Shown piece after piece: positions 25,164 to 37,281 of a stretch of 64,000 nucleotides of DNA. A model generated the notes under the pieces. That model saw nothing but the letters and a program-made list of their open reading frames with translations. It had not been told where the DNA came from and did not search any database. Source of the stretch: Pratylenchus scribneri (Eukaryota; Nematoda; Chromadorea; Rhabditida; Pratylenchidae); the NCBI GenBank assembly GCA_030063045.1, contig JAQSEB010000004.1:3348001-3412000 (forward strand), given 5' to 3'. The position numbers were made by a program, and so were the translations under genes. Within the stretch, counting starts at the first letter, position 1. The number at the start of each line of letters is the position of its first letter.

Positions 25164-25458
25164 TTTGATTGAATGACTTATTCCAGCAATAAATGGGCCA
25201 ATTCCCACCAAAATTTGTTTGTTTTCATCCTTTGACCATCGGTCATTGATAATGAATAAATGAGGTCGATGAAAGTGAAAACGGATGAAAATGTGTGGTT
25301 AATATTTTAACAAAGTTGTCTTTGAGGGATCAAATTAAATTAGAAAATTTTTACAAAAAATTTAGTTTTATTTTTATTAAAAAATTGAATTAAAAAACAT
25401 AAACACAAATAAATGTAATGTAATTATATTGCTAAAAAACCCGCCAATCTTTTCCAAA

Positions 25459-26173
25459 TTAAATCAAACTCCATCGTCTCATCTGCTTATTCTTCCAATT
25501 ATTCCATCCACTTGTTGCCTTCACTCCACCGCCGATCACCAACATTTGGCTTCCATTTCCATCGCCGCCAAATGGCACAATTGTGTTTGTGCTTGCTTTT
25601 GATGATTGCTTCCAAAATGGTTCATAACAGCCCATACAATCGTACATATAGCAGCAGGAGACCAAAATGAGCAAACAAATCATCAAAATTGTGACCATCC
25701 CAAAATAGGTGAATGCGAACAAATAGACCTGCGAAAATTAAATAAAATGAATTAATTGAAGAAATATATTATTTTATTTAAATATATGGAATTTATTTTA
25801 CCTCTTCCCGGACGGAATGTGCCTCGGACCAAGCCCATTGTCCAGTATTCACTCGCATTCTTTGGCCCAATGCCGATGCCTCATTATTATCAATCATTTT
25901 TGTTGTTGTTCTTTTCAATTTCTCTTTTCCAATCACATTTTCATTTGCATTTTCCCCTGCTCCCAAAATGGCCTCAATTATGGCCATTTCTTCACTTTTG
26001 GGCACATTTTGTTGATTATATTTTTGCCATTCCCTTCGATGATGATGTTTTGGGCTGGCATTGATGTTTGATTGAATTGCATGCATAAACATTGGATAGG
26101 CATTCAATGCCAATGGCAAAATGGCCAAAATGAAGAGGATGAATAATTTTGGGCAAAAAATGGATTGGCGCAT
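25459..26173 (-). CDS. Single-pass membrane protein, unknown
   Basis: Two exons (26173-about 25803 and 25730-25459). A signal peptide (MRQSIFCPKLFILFILAILPLALNA) precedes a charged luminal or extracellular region rich in His, Lys and Asn. One TM follows (MVTILMICLLILVSCCYMY) and then a Cys/Gly-containing cytosolic tail. It looks like a type I membrane protein of about 210 residues. No family was recognised. Confidence 0.65.
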
Positions 26174-27360
26174 TTTTAAACTGTTTTGAATCTGAGATGG
26201 AAATTGAATTATTTTATTATTTTTGCCAAAAAGCAGCTGCTCATTTTGGAATGCCTTTTTCGGGGTTGTTTATTATTTTATTCAATTCCATTTGGGCATA
26301 TTCCCCTCTGAGAATTTATTCTCACTAAATTAATTATGATATTCATCGAAAATGGAAGGAAAATAGAAAAAATAATAAATGAAAAAGCGAAGAAAATGAA
26401 AATGAAATTGGCCAAATGGGACGGAAATCCTTTGCCTTTTTTGGGGGGAATGATGGCACCGCCCATGAAATATTCTCGAAAGGGATATGCAGGGATCATC
26501 CCATCCAAATTTGTGAGTTATCCTTACAAAATACTCGGCTGGAAATCGTCTTTAACTGTCCCAAAATGACGCCAAATGCTCTCATCAAGGCAAATTTATT
26601 TGCATTAATTAGAAATTGGGCAATGGGAATGGGCGATTTGGCCAAATTTTCTGGCTATTTTGTATTAAAGGAAATTTTAGTTGGAAAACAGATTTTGGGG
26701 CGTGGGCAAATCTTGGATTTTGGGGGATTTTGGTCAGATTGACGCGAGGACAGTGCGCGGATTTTGGGCCATTTTTGGCCAATGGAGAGGATTTCGAGAT
26801 TTTCCTCACCTCAAAATCAAAATCCTTATGAATGGGATGAGAAGGAGGAAAAGGGGCAAAGGGATGGACGTCATCAATGGGGGATGAAGTGGACTAAAAG
26901 GGAGGAGGAGAAGGGCTCAAGGGCGTCATCATTGGCGAGGAAAAGCAAAGGAAATGAATGGACCTTCCAAAAAAGCCAATTGGAATGGCAAAAGCCTATT
27001 TGGCCTATGCTGGATCAAAAGGTCCTCCTAAATTAGAAGGAATTTTGGAATTTGGCTTCGGTCCAATTTCGTCAATAGAATTTTTGTTCATTTGTTCATG
27101 CGCATCAAAATATTATTATTCGCATTTATGCCTAATTTGGTAGATCTATTTTCGGTTAATGATGGCACCAAATTCCAATTCAATTACCATTCATTTCCCT
27201 TTTGATTCCTATTTATTTTTGAGTGCATTTCAATTGACCCAATTCGATGCCCAATTCAATTTCTGGTTTTATTTTTTGTGGTATTCTTCAAAAGCCCATC
27301 TTCTCATTCCCATCCTTTTCCACTTCATCCCTCATTTCATCCATTTTTTGCCACCTTAAA
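26174..27360. other. Intergenic region, no gene supported
   Basis: 1.19 kb between divergent genes. Several ORFs of 60-108 codons overlap in all frames at 26278-27143 (Gly/Lys-rich, many in-frame GGN/AAN runs), but none has a domain motif or a splice-consistent extension. The last 200 nt should contain the promoter of the downstream secreted-protein gene. Confidence 0.45.
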
Positions 27361-29368
27361 ATGTTTTATTATTATTTTCCTTTTTTCTTCTTCATTTTCC
27401 TTTTCAACCCAAAATTGGCCATTTCCCAAATTCGGATTTCCTCTGATTTGAATTGTTCATTTTCGGCGAAATGCCTTTGGTTAAATGACACTCAATCTGC
27501 CTTTGTTGGATTCAATTTAATCGGCGATTTGACCCCAAATAAACCATTCCCAATTTCGGATGGTCCTGAAGGTGATTTCCTGATTTTAATTAATATTTAG
27601 GATTGGCTTTATTATTTAAACGAATTTAATTAGTCCAATTAATACAAATTTAGATTAATTAATTATTAGGAAATTATATTCTTTCCAAAAATAATTCAAT
27701 ATTTTTGCATTAGAAAACTTTTTCCTTTCCACCGTTGGTCCACCCGGTTTTTCTGGCCAGATTGGATTATTGAGCGAAATTATTGAATGCCAATTGGGCG
27801 GTGCCAAACTCAAATTTCGGCATTTCCAAACTGGGCCAAATTCCCGTGTGGAAGTTTGCATTCGGTATCCACCGGGTTCACCTTTGCCCAGTTCCATTCA
27901 TTGTTATGGCAATTTTCCAAGTCCAATTGCCAAAACCAAGCAAATCCGGCAATGGGAAATGGCCAATGTCGAATTACCGCCAATGACCCAACCAATGGAG
28001 GTAAAGTGACATTTTGGAATATTTTGAGGGGAAAAATAATTTGAAAATAATTAAATTAATTTTCAGCTAATAATTCGTGCCACATTTGAATGGCCAAATA
28101 GTTTGGTCGGAATTGATGATATTGTTTATGAGGCAATTTTATGCGGTCAGTCAAATATCCAATTTATTCATTAATTTTTGGCCATTTTAAATTTTCAGAA
28201 ACTTCTCACCGAGGTGCAGCCGAAGGAGGTGGTGGTAGAATTGATGGGGAAAATAGGCCATCGGGTGCCAAAATTCATTCAAATCCACAAATTTCTTCTT
28301 TGTTGGTGGATGCTGGCCAAATTAATGGAGCAAAATTAATTGATGAAGATTTGGATTTAGGGGAGGTCAATTAAATTATTATTTATTATTATTCAATTTT
28401 ATAATTTTTAGAATATTTGGGTGAATGGAAAGGATGATGGACAGAAACAAAAAAGAATGGAAAAAATTAATGCTGAACCAAAATTGGAGACAACAAAAAT
28501 GAAAGCAATGAATGGGAAAATGGACTGCGATTTTGACAAAGCTGTGGGAATAAATTATTTTATGAATAAATATTTAAATATAGAATATTTGTGAATATAA
28601 AAATGGATCAGCAGAAAATGGGGGAAATATTCGGGAATGGATGTTGGCCAATAAACCAATTGGAAATCCATTGACCGGCATACAAAAGGACCATTCTTCT
28701 GTTGGGGGTAATTATTAAGGGAATTAGAGAGTAATTAAATCGCTTTCTAAAAAATCCAATGTTCCTTATAAGATTGAAAGGATATTAATGAAAATTATAA
28801 TTCTAAGAAAATTGTCAAATTTTGTTTTTATTTTTAATCCCGGTTTTAAGATTATCCCAATATCTTGCCTTGAATAATTTTAAAGTAGAATTTTATATTT
28901 GAAGGTGACGGATGGTTCCTGTATGCAGGCGATGTCAATGCCAATTCCGATTATTCCCCTTTGAGCCTTTATTTGTTGGAATCGAATGAATGGATTCATT
29001 CAGCTGAACCAATTTCCCTGCATTTCTTTTATAATTTGGCCGGAGTGCGCGGCCGATTGCGAGTTTGTTTCGCAAATTCCACAGAGGAATTGGCCAAAAA
29101 TGATGCTTCAATTTGTCCATTCATCCGTGAAGGATGGATTGAATTGAACGAACTTTCGCCAAAAATTGACCCAAGAGAATGGCGAAAAGGCGAAATTAAC
29201 GTTCCAAATTATGCAAATAAAGTGGAAATAATTTGGGATCATCAATTTTGTATTCAAAATTGAATATTTTAGGTTTTCTTTTTGGCTGATCAATTGGCGA
29301 AGAATTATTTTGTTGGCCTGGATAGCATCAAATTTATGGAGGAACCAACAATTTCCGATAAATTATAA
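27361..29368 (+). CDS. Secreted protein with two MAM-like modules
   Basis: A multi-exon gene with a signal peptide at its start (MFYYYFPFFFFIFLF). Two similar modules follow. Module 1 begins LNCSFSAKCLWLND and ends LVGIDDIVYEAILC. Module 2 begins MDCDFD, contains GDGWFLYAGDVNANSDYSPL and ends YFVGLDSIKFMEEP. This is the beta-sandwich layout of MAM domains (Cys-x-Phe start, GIDDI-type end). A Gly/Glu/Asp-rich linker separates them. Exon joins around 28540-28900 are uncertain because a long AT-rich intron lies there. It may be an adhesion or cuticle-associated protein. Family assignment is by pattern only. Confidence 0.62.
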
Positions 29369-29566
29369 AATGAAATTCACAGTGGTCGATCAAATGGAAT
29401 CAATTTTATTGAATAAGTGTTAATTTAAATGAAAAGTATTTAATTGAATATGAATAAATTCTGAAGGAAAATGGCAAAATTGGATAATAAACTTCAAAAT
29501 CAAGCATACAATTTATTTAATCAATGTCATAATATTTATTTCTCATTTTTTCAACAAAATTTTGAT

Positions 29567-31366
29567 TTATGGCAAAGGGACGGTCCGATGCTGACGAATT
29601 ACAATTTTTGGTGTTTTTGCCGAACCAACTGGAAGAATTTGTGTTGTGGAAATTGTGAAAATGCGAGCAATTTGTGTGAAGCCAAAAGTGCGCAATGTGG
29701 CATGTTTTAATCCGATCAATACCAAATTGAATAGGGAACGATATTCAACACTAAAATGAGGAATAATTAAATTGGCACCAATATTATTGATTAACCTATT
29801 CAAATAAAGGACAATTGCATTCGAACATGCCCCAAGCAAAATAATTAAAAGGGACAAAATTTGCAAATACCAATTTAAAATTGTGGAATAAATTGAGGAA
29901 AAGCCGAGTAAAACGGAGCCAAAAAGGGATGTGCCAGTATGGACGCCAACAATCAACACCAAAGATTTGAGTAATTTTTGGTGATGATTTGAAGATGAGT
30001 CAACATTTTGTTGGCCATTTCGAATTTGTGTAGATCCTGGGAAGAATTTAGTAAATGGGCTTTGGGTATTCGATTACTTTGTTGAATGCAGAGCAAAATG
30101 CCAATGGCCAAATAGCAAAAAATGGTAGCCCAAATCAGAATTGGCCCAACCAAATAATGCACAAAATCTTTGCTGCTATCCCAGCCTAAAATGGGGCAGC
30201 AAAACAATTCTGAAATTATTTAATTCTTCTTCACCAATTTGGCCAATAAATCCAGTGACTGGTTTCTCTGCTTCGGCCAAACATTTTGACCAAAGTCCAA
30301 TTGCATTCCAAAGACCATTGCCAATGCAAATTATCGTATGGAAGGCACAATACAAATACCGTTCATTTTTGGACATCTTCAATTGAATTAAATATTAGAA
30401 TGCCCACTTTTTTGTAATAATACTTGATGATATTGAATGGGAAAAAGGACGGAGAAAAGACGATCGAATCCGGTGCAAGCAATGGCAGTCAGTGAACATT
30501 GAATGCCGAATATGGAGGGGAGAATGAGGCAAAATGCGCGAAAAGTGCCAACAAATTGGTGCCCGAAATGGCAATCACAAAGAATGGAAATGGATGAGTC
30601 AATTGGAGAAGGTCGAAAAAGGCATTCAATGCCAAAAGGTAATTCGCATTCCGATTCAATGTTTTCCTAGATGGGGAGAGAATTTTAGGCTAAATTTAAA
30701 GTTATAATTAAATGAATTTATTCTGTCAATGCCAATGCCAACATACCTAGGGCTATAAGGGAATTTCTTATTTATCCTACTGTACTCCAACCATCACCCA
30801 AACCAATCAATCAAATATTGCCCCAATCTACATTTTTATATCCACCCTTTTTACTCTCCTAGTCTTTTTATCCTTCACATTTTCCGCTCATTTAATAAAA
30901 AATAATTAAAATTCTTGCCCCAAACAATTTTAGCCCTAGAATAGGAATAGGACTAATTTATTTATTCATTTATTTTCCTAACAAATAAATTGAATATAAA
31001 AATGTATAAAATAAATTAAATATAATTGTGCGTGGGTTATTCTTATTGTGAAGAAAATAAGAAACTTTGATTTATTTTTACCTAAATTTAATTGTTGTAT
31101 AAATAATTGCGGCATTCAATGGAATCCCAAAAAGGCCAATTAAACTCAAAATGAATGCAGGAATAATCAATACTGGATTTTGGCGAGCATTGTGGAGAAG
31201 GGAAAAAAGCTGAAAATTCTAAAAAATACATTAATTCCATTAAAATTAATGGGAAATTTTGGAAAAGGACCTGAAAATCTGCGGAATTTGTTGAATTGAA
31301 TTGGAGGAACAAATCCACAATCAAATCATCATCATTTTTGACTCCATCAATTGAATTTTTATTCAT
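29567..31366 (-). CDS. SRSX-like seven-transmembrane chemoreceptor, frame-broken
   Basis: Exons on the minus strand at about 31366-31271, 31220-31085, 30660-30400, 30380-30170 and 30200-29567. TM1 is VLIIPAFILSLIGLFGIPLNA, TM2 is NYLLAFNAFFDLLQL, and TM3 ends in TGFDRLFSVLFPIQY, the DRY-equivalent of nematode SRSX receptors. TM5 (YLVGPILIWATIFCYLAI) and TM6-7 (29950-29780) follow. The frame shifts by one base at about 30536-30545 between TM2 and TM3, where no splice site can bridge it. One short intron (about 25 nt at 30208-30232) is also doubtful. It is either a pseudogene or an assembly error. An intron at 30700-31080 holds a family-R repeat. Confidence 0.7.
30720..30962 (-). repeat. Dispersed repeat family R, copy 2
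   Basis: Reverse-oriented copy inside a GPCR intron. The sequence cctagggcta at 30749-30758 is answered by tagccctaga at about 30933-30942, which suggests short terminal inverted repeats. The core attgccccaatcta matches copy 1 at about 7835 and copy 3 at about 35095 in the opposite sense. Non-coding. Confidence 0.7.
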
Positions 31367-33195
31367 TTTTATTAAAATGAATTAATTTTCAATATGAAAT
31401 ACCTGAATTCTTCTTTTCAATTTATTTTATCAAAATTTTAAACTAATTTTCAGAGGGGTCAAATTTTGGTATTTTTTTAAATTAATATGGTAAATGGAAA
31501 AGGAAATGGGGAAAAGACATTTTATAGTTTTTTGCGCTTTAATATTCTGTTGAGCTAAGGCACACAAAATCAAATTTGAATACAAAAATTATAGAAAAAA
31601 ATAAAAGAGTGAAAGTTTTCAATTTTTATGCCATAAAATTGCCTATTTTGGAATGAATGAATGCTCTGATTTTGGAGGAATTTGTATGAATATTCCCTCG
31701 TGTTCCGTATTTGGCCAATGTCACGAAATGATTGGGATTTGAGTGCATTTTTGCATTCATTTGCGTATTCATTTTTTAATTAGACAATGAAATTGGCCCA
31801 ATTGGTTCATTTAATACCGCATTCCATCCATTCTTTTTTGATTAATCATAATCAGCACGTTTTCAACACAGTTTATTGTCATTCATACATTTTGGAAATT
31901 ATTTTATTTTAATTTATCAAACTTTGTTAAAAATGAATTGAAAAAGTATTTTCTTAACATTTTATTGCTTCAAAAAATGGTAAATTAGATGTGTTGCCAT
32001 GTAAAATTATTGGGAATTAATTAATATTGGCTAATAAGAAGGGTATTAAAAGTGATAATTTATTTCAAACATTCGGTGAAAAGAAAAATTGACAAATTGA
32101 TGGCTAATATAGTGGAAAGTGCATTTGAATTTGAAAATGACGAAGGTGGAGACTGGGAGAAGGTGAAGGTGATTGGCGGCCAAAACATTTTCCAATAATA
32201 ATTACCAATAATTTTAATAAAATTTAATTAACAGTAAGCATAAGCATCAATTTGCGAATTGCCATTTTCATTTGCCTGTCAGTTGATGGTGGAATGAGAA
32301 AATGAGGAAGGAAAAAAATTGATGGGTGATTTTATATTCCCTCGGGACCACTCCCAAATTTGATTATCACATTTGCGCAATAATATTTTGAATGTCAGCC
32401 GGAAAATGGTTTTGACCATTTTATGTCATTTTTATGTAAATCAAAAAATATTTTTTTAGTTTTTTTTATTGTTTATTCAAATTTATTTGCTATAAATAAA
32501 TTTTAATTATTTTTAAAAATCAATTAAATTCATTCAAATTGTATAAAAATTTACAAAAAGATGAAATTTTTAATCGTTAATAAATAAATTATTAGACTAT
32601 TTATGGTTGAGAATTGAGATTTCAATTTATTCGAAAAATAGAAATTCAGAATGCAAAGTTGAAATAAGAGGATTTTTGAGAGAAGAATTTAAAAATTTAT
32701 TAAGAGAGATTTTAAAAAGTTAATTTTTCTCAATTTTCTTCAATAATCTTCCATTTTTCAAAAATTCTATATGTAATTTAATAATTTAATAACACTTCCG
32801 GGTCCGTTCTACAAAAATATTTTGCAAAACTGAAAAGGAAATAAAAATACGTTGAAGATGATGGATTGGATGTCTTACATTGCTTTTTTTTGTGTGTTTT
32901 TGTGCGCAAATATGGATGGAAGGTGATTTTGGGCAATATAATCAATCATATATATGACTTATGGAATTGAAAAATAGTCCAATCAAAACAGGGAAAACTA
33001 TTTCCAAATTTGTATTTGACCTCATCAGCATTGGTCCCGATTTAATTCGACTTTGATCGATGTAATGTAAGATGTAACCCATTAATTCCCTCTTCCCTGA
33101 TCAGAATTAAGATGAAAAAAACATTTATAATGCAATAAAATCATATAAAAGCACAATTGAATATTTTAATCAAATTCAGCACAGATCTGAATAAA
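31367..33195. other. Long intergenic region between divergent GPCR genes
   Basis: 1.8 kb, strongly AT-rich. I found no tRNA, no recognisable domain and no ORF with splice-consistent neighbours. A short open segment at about 32098-32170 (MANIVESAFEFEND) could be an isolated exon but has no partner. It should contain the promoters of both receptors. Confidence 0.5.
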
Positions 33196-34934
33196 ATGAA
33201 TATTCCCGGTTTATTATTGAAGGATTCCGCTTTCATTAATAATGGGACACGGAATGAAAGTTCGGAAATTGTGCTCGGCAATGACTTTATTTTAATTCCA
33301 TTTATTATTTCCATCCTTGGAATGATTGGCAATTTTATGACATTTGTTACCATTTTGAGGACAGATATGCGAAAGGTTAATTTAATTTAATTGCAATTAT
33401 GATTAATATTTGCGCAGAATTATGCCAACCATTATATTTTGGTTTTGCTCACTTCCGACACAATCCTTTTGTTGAATTTATTCATTCGATTTTGGGTGAA
33501 AATCTACACAATTAGCTTCAATTTATGCGCTTCCGCTCGATATATTTGGTGTGTGGCCGTTTATGTCAGCAATTTTTCCATCATTTCGCTGACCATGGAA
33601 CGCTTTTTTGCCATTGTTTTTCCACTTCACCATAGGCAGGTCGTCTAAAAATAGCCACTGAAATATTATTCCTTTTTAGAATAGCCATTTGAATCGGTGG
33701 AAAATAATTTTGGCATGGCTTATTCCAACATTGTTGCTCAGTTTTAATATACTTTATGCGTTGAAAGGCACAACCGAGGACGATGTTGCCGTCAAATTTT
33801 CATCCACAGAAAATGAAAGAGTCAAATGCAATTTTGATTATGAAAAACCGCATGTTGATGTAATCATTTTAATAATTAAATTAATTTATTAATAATTTTG
33901 CAGATCATTTTCCACATTCCACGACTCATCTTTTCCTTCATTTTAACATTGATTGTTGTTATCAGTGTGAATTTGATTATTATCTGCAAATTGAGGGCCC
34001 GTTCCGTATTTCGTAGTTGGTCAACTTCTTATCAAAGTCAGAGAGCGCCTCAAAGAATTAATTAAATATTATTTTTTAAAGGCGAATCTTCTCCGAGGGA
34101 AACACAGGCCACCAACATTATTTTGGCTGTTATTCCAATTCTATATGTTTTTTTGAATACTCCATATTGGATTCGACAATTCCTCAAATTCTTCAAGAAA
34201 AACAATGAAAATCTACAATTCATCCAAAATCATTGCTTCTTCGCAAAAATTACCTATTATATGTTTTGCATAAATTTTGCCACAAATTTCTTTGTTTATG
34301 CTTTAATCAGGTGGGTGGGATGGAATTTTATTTTTTAATTTCATCAATGCCATTTAATTTCTTAAAGTTGTTATTAAAATGAATTAATGCCTTGAGGATA
34401 AAAATGAGATGCCATTCTATTTCCTAAAAAATGCAGAAAATAAAAGAAAATGGCATTGATTTGATTTGATTTTAGAGAAGGATATTTTATTCCGGTTTCC
34501 ATGAAGATTTAATTTTAATTCATTTTTTCATAAAAATTTTAATTAATTTTTCCGTAGAGGTTTTAATTTTAAAGTCTAATTTTTCCAAAATTTTAGTTCA
34601 TATTAAAACAATATTCACTTTACATTTTTGAAGAAACGTAGATTTTTCTATTTTTTAGGAAAAGCTCAATGAAATACACATTGTTACCCTGGGGCATTAA
34701 TTCAAATGTTCAATTTGAATTAGAACAATTTTTTATAAAAAATTATTATTTTTCAGTTCAAATTTCCGAATTTCATTCTTCAAAGTGTGGTTCTGTCGCA
34801 ATGATCCGAGATTGAGCATCAGTTCGATTTTCAACAGATGCAACGGCTATTCCGAGGATAATGCCAGCGGGAGTAGTGCTAGTTCAACGGTGGTCGTCGA
34901 AGAGGCCACAATCACACCAAAAAGAATTCAATAA
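33196..34934 (+). CDS. Rhodopsin-class GPCR, probably a neuropeptide receptor
   Basis: About six exons. An N-glycosylatable N-terminus (NNGTRNESS) precedes TM1 (ILIPFIISILGMIGNFMTFV, containing the class-A GN). TM3 ends in SLTMERFFAIVFPLHHR (DRY replaced by ERF). TM5 is at 33905-33990, TM6 is VIPILYVFLNTPYWI, and TM7 is FCINFATNFFVYALI (NPxxY-like). The Ser-rich tail ends at 34932-34934. The pattern resembles FMRFamide/myosuppressin-type receptors of nematodes. The ligand cannot be deduced. A Polinton begins 247 nt downstream. Confidence 0.82.
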
Positions 34935-35059
34935 AAGAAGCATAAATTCCCAGAAAAACATAAATCACATTGAAATTAATTTGAATTGAAATATTTATTA
35001 TATTTATTTATCCACTTTCATTTAAATTTAAGAAAATGAATTTCATATTTTATTGAATA

Positions 35060-35181
35060 ATCAATAGTAGAGGTAAAAGGGTGGATTTAAAAAGGCAGAT
35101 TGAGGCAATATTTGATTGATGGGTGACAGAGTGATTGGGCAAAAAGTGGGGGTACAGTAGGACAAGTTGGATAGAGATTTC
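35060..35181 (+). repeat. Dispersed repeat family R, copy 3 (split by Polinton)
   Basis: aaggcagattgaggcaatat and gggggtacagtagga match copies 1 and 2. The copy stops at the GATTTC duplication at 35176-35181 and resumes after the Polinton (61339-61370, ending tttgcattgac), as copy 2 ends in ttggcattgac. The element therefore landed inside this repeat. Confidence 0.75.
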
Positions 35182-35233
35182 AGCAGCATTAAGCCTCATT
35201 TGACTGCACTATGCAGTCAAATGAGACTTAAGA
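35182..35233 (+). repeat. Polinton left terminal inverted repeat (52 bp)
   Basis: Starts AGCAGCATTAAGCCTC and is identical to the reverse complement of 61287-61338. Positions 35191-35229 form an imperfect hairpin: an 18-base arm ending GACTGCA, a CTA loop, then TGCAGTC and the return arm with one mismatch. Confidence 0.97.
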
Positions 35234-35259
35234 ATTTAAAATAAATCTTTAAACATTTA

Positions 35260-35769
35260 TCAAATTGAGATAAAAATGTCTACAATATTATAAATTGGAG
35301 TACATATTAAACAATTATTATTAAATGATTTAAAACAATCTATATGTAAAGTATGTGCCATGGAGTTATTACATAATATTAATTCTTTATTATTATATAT
35401 TCCCCGATTAAAACAAATGCAGCAGAATGCTTCTTCATTTTTATTTGGTCTATCCCAATACCATCCTAAATTACATAATATATCATATCGCCGCCATTTA
35501 TAATTAACTGCTCCCCAGAAATGGCTACGTTCCTTTAATAGTTTTCTCATTTTTTGTGTCAATACAATAACTTGATCTTTTCTTTTATTTTTAACTATAC
35601 GTAATAATTTAGCATTGGGAATTGATAAAACCCTAGAAGATAATAATGGACCTTCTTTAGGATGATCTAAAAAATTAAATGTTTCTGCCCAATCTATATC
35701 AAATTTTTATTTATAAGGTATAAAATGAACAATCTCTGCGATTAATTCATTTGGTAATCTAATAGGCAT
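35260..35769 (-). pseudogene. F-box/RING-like protein, interrupted by a stop codon
   Basis: The ATG at 35767-35769 opens MPIRLPNELIAEIVHFIPYK, which matches the start of the intact gene at 36680-37168. An in-frame TAA at 35707-35709 (codon 21) then stops it. Beyond the stop the frame continues without break through DHPKEGPLLSSR to a Cys/His-rich C-terminus (CCICF, LILC, HTLHIDC, NNCLIC) and ends at 35260. The intact paralogue has Ser at the stop position. The gene is therefore either a recently dead copy or is translated from a downstream start. It is the first gene inside the left terminus of the element. Confidence 0.75.
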
Positions 35770-35868
35770 AACTTAATTCAAATTAAAACAATTTGATTAT
35801 AGAAGAAATATTCTAAAGAATTAACTTTTAATAAATTAAAAGAAAAATTTTATTCAAAGTTTTATTGA

Positions 35869-36570
35869 TTAATGATTAATTCCAAATTCGAGACGGATGG
35901 CATCCTTTTCTTCTTCTGTAATGTCCTATAGCTTTATATTTTAATTAATAATTTAAAATTTTCTTACATCAGGAAGGGACAACATTTGCCGTATTTCTTC
36001 AGGTGATTTGTCCATGATTTGTCGGGCACATTCTTGGGCACCTGAAATAGATAGTATTATTTTTTGAGAAAATCGAAAGAACAATAAAAGTAGAGTGTAC
36101 TGATATCGAGGAAATTTGCTGCCGAATAGTATTCCTTAAGAGTTTCAAAATTGACATCAAAAAAGCTGCGTTCCCAATCCGTTAGGGTGAACCAAACACG
36201 CTGAAAATTTATTAATTTCATTTTTTAAATTTATACCTCTTTGGTGATAGGATCCTCTTTGATCATTGGATCCGGTTTTCCATTATGTTGGTCCAACCAT
36301 TCGACGACTTTTTCAAAGCAGATTTTCGAGATACCATTCAAAGGAAAAATAAATGGTTTCTTGGTAATTATGCAATGATCAAATGTCTCTTCCAAACTCA
36401 AATTACTTTTCCACATATTATTAAATGTTTTGGATTTCATCATCAAATGCCATGGCACCTGAATTAATAGTGAAAATATTATTTTTATTTTATTATACTT
36501 CGATAATTTCGCCTTCACTAGTACGACATTTAATTTTGCCTTCAAATTGTTCGGTAATGTTATTTATCAT
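35869..36570 (-). CDS. SKP1-like protein (SCF ubiquitin ligase adaptor), element-borne
   Basis: Five exons on the minus strand joined by 35-60-nt GT-AG introns, giving about 175 residues, the usual SKP1 length. The N-terminal BTB/POZ part has IKCRTSEGEIIEVP and SKTFNNMWKSN, then FEKVVEWLDQH and FETLKEYYSAANFLDIS. The C-terminal F-box-binding helices show CARQIMDKSPEEIRQML and ITEEEKDAIRLEFGIN. SKP1 links F-box proteins to CUL1. It lies between two F-box/RING-like genes of the same element and strand. The introns suggest capture from host genomic DNA. The loop sequence is divergent, so it is not a simple recent host copy. It is inferred to redirect host ubiquitination. Confidence 0.88.
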
Positions 36571-36679
36571 TATATAAACTTAAGGATAATTAATAATTAT
36601 TAATGTTAAAGATATTATAAAAGTAACTATTCATTAATATGAATGTTATTAAAAATAAAATTTTATACAATTTTACAAA

Positions 36680-37168
36680 TTAATTTTGATCATAAAGAGG
36701 ACTGCAAATTAAACAATGTGGAAAAGATTTAAGACATTTTTTATGTTGTGTATGTGCTTTTGTTTTATTACATATTACGAATTCATTAGGATCATAAATA
36801 CCCCACTCAAAACAAATACTGCAGAGTGCTCTTTCGTTTTTCGCTGGTAATGAAAAATACCATCCTAATTCACATAATAAATAATATCGATGTCTTGTAT
36901 TGTCAAACGCCTGGCGAAATTTCATTTTTCCACTTAATAATTTTCTCATTTCTTCAGCTAATTCAATACATTTATTATAACGGTTCTCTTTTACTTTGCG
37001 TAGCAGTTTAGCATTTGGAATCGATAAACGCCTTGATGATAATAAAGGTCCCTCCTTTGGGTGGTCTAGATAATTATAGAATTCCTCTCCATCTTTCTCA
37101 TATTTAGATTTATAGGGAATAAATTTTGCTATTTCCGCGATTAATTCATTTGGAAGTATTTTGGACAT
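36680..37168 (-). CDS. F-box-like/RING-like zinc protein, intact paralogue
   Basis: A single-exon gene of 162 residues. Residues 4-20 (ILPNELIAEIAKFIPYK) resemble the first helix of an F-box. Residues about 115-158 carry a C-x2-C, C, H-x2-C, C-x2-C series (CSICF, VICN, HTQHKKC, HCLICSP), typical of a treble-clef or RING-like zinc domain. Its broken paralogue lies at 35260-35769, and the SKP1-like gene lies between them. If both assignments hold, the locus encodes adaptor and receptor/E3-like parts of one ubiquitin ligase. The F-box call is weak because only the first helix is convincing. The zinc ligands are seen directly. Confidence 0.65.
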   Translation of the reverse strand: MSKILPNELIAEIAKFIPYKSKYEKDGEEFYNYLDHPKEGPLLSSRRLSIPNAKLLRKVKENRYNKCIELAEEMRKLLSGKMKFRQAFDNTRHRYYLLCELGWYFSLPAKNERALCSICFEWGIYDPNEFVICNKTKAHTQHKKCLKSFPHCLICSPLYDQN

Positions 37169-37281
37169 AACTAAAATCTAATTAAAATCAATTTTTAAAA
37201 TAATTAAATATATTTAAGAAATAACTTTAGAAGTAAATAAAAAATGTAAAAAATTTTATTCAAAAATATTATGAATTGAAA

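Noticed and set aside
26278..27036. Several 60-108-codon ORFs
   Set aside because: Overlapping in several frames of one Gly/Lys-biased spacer. No family motif.
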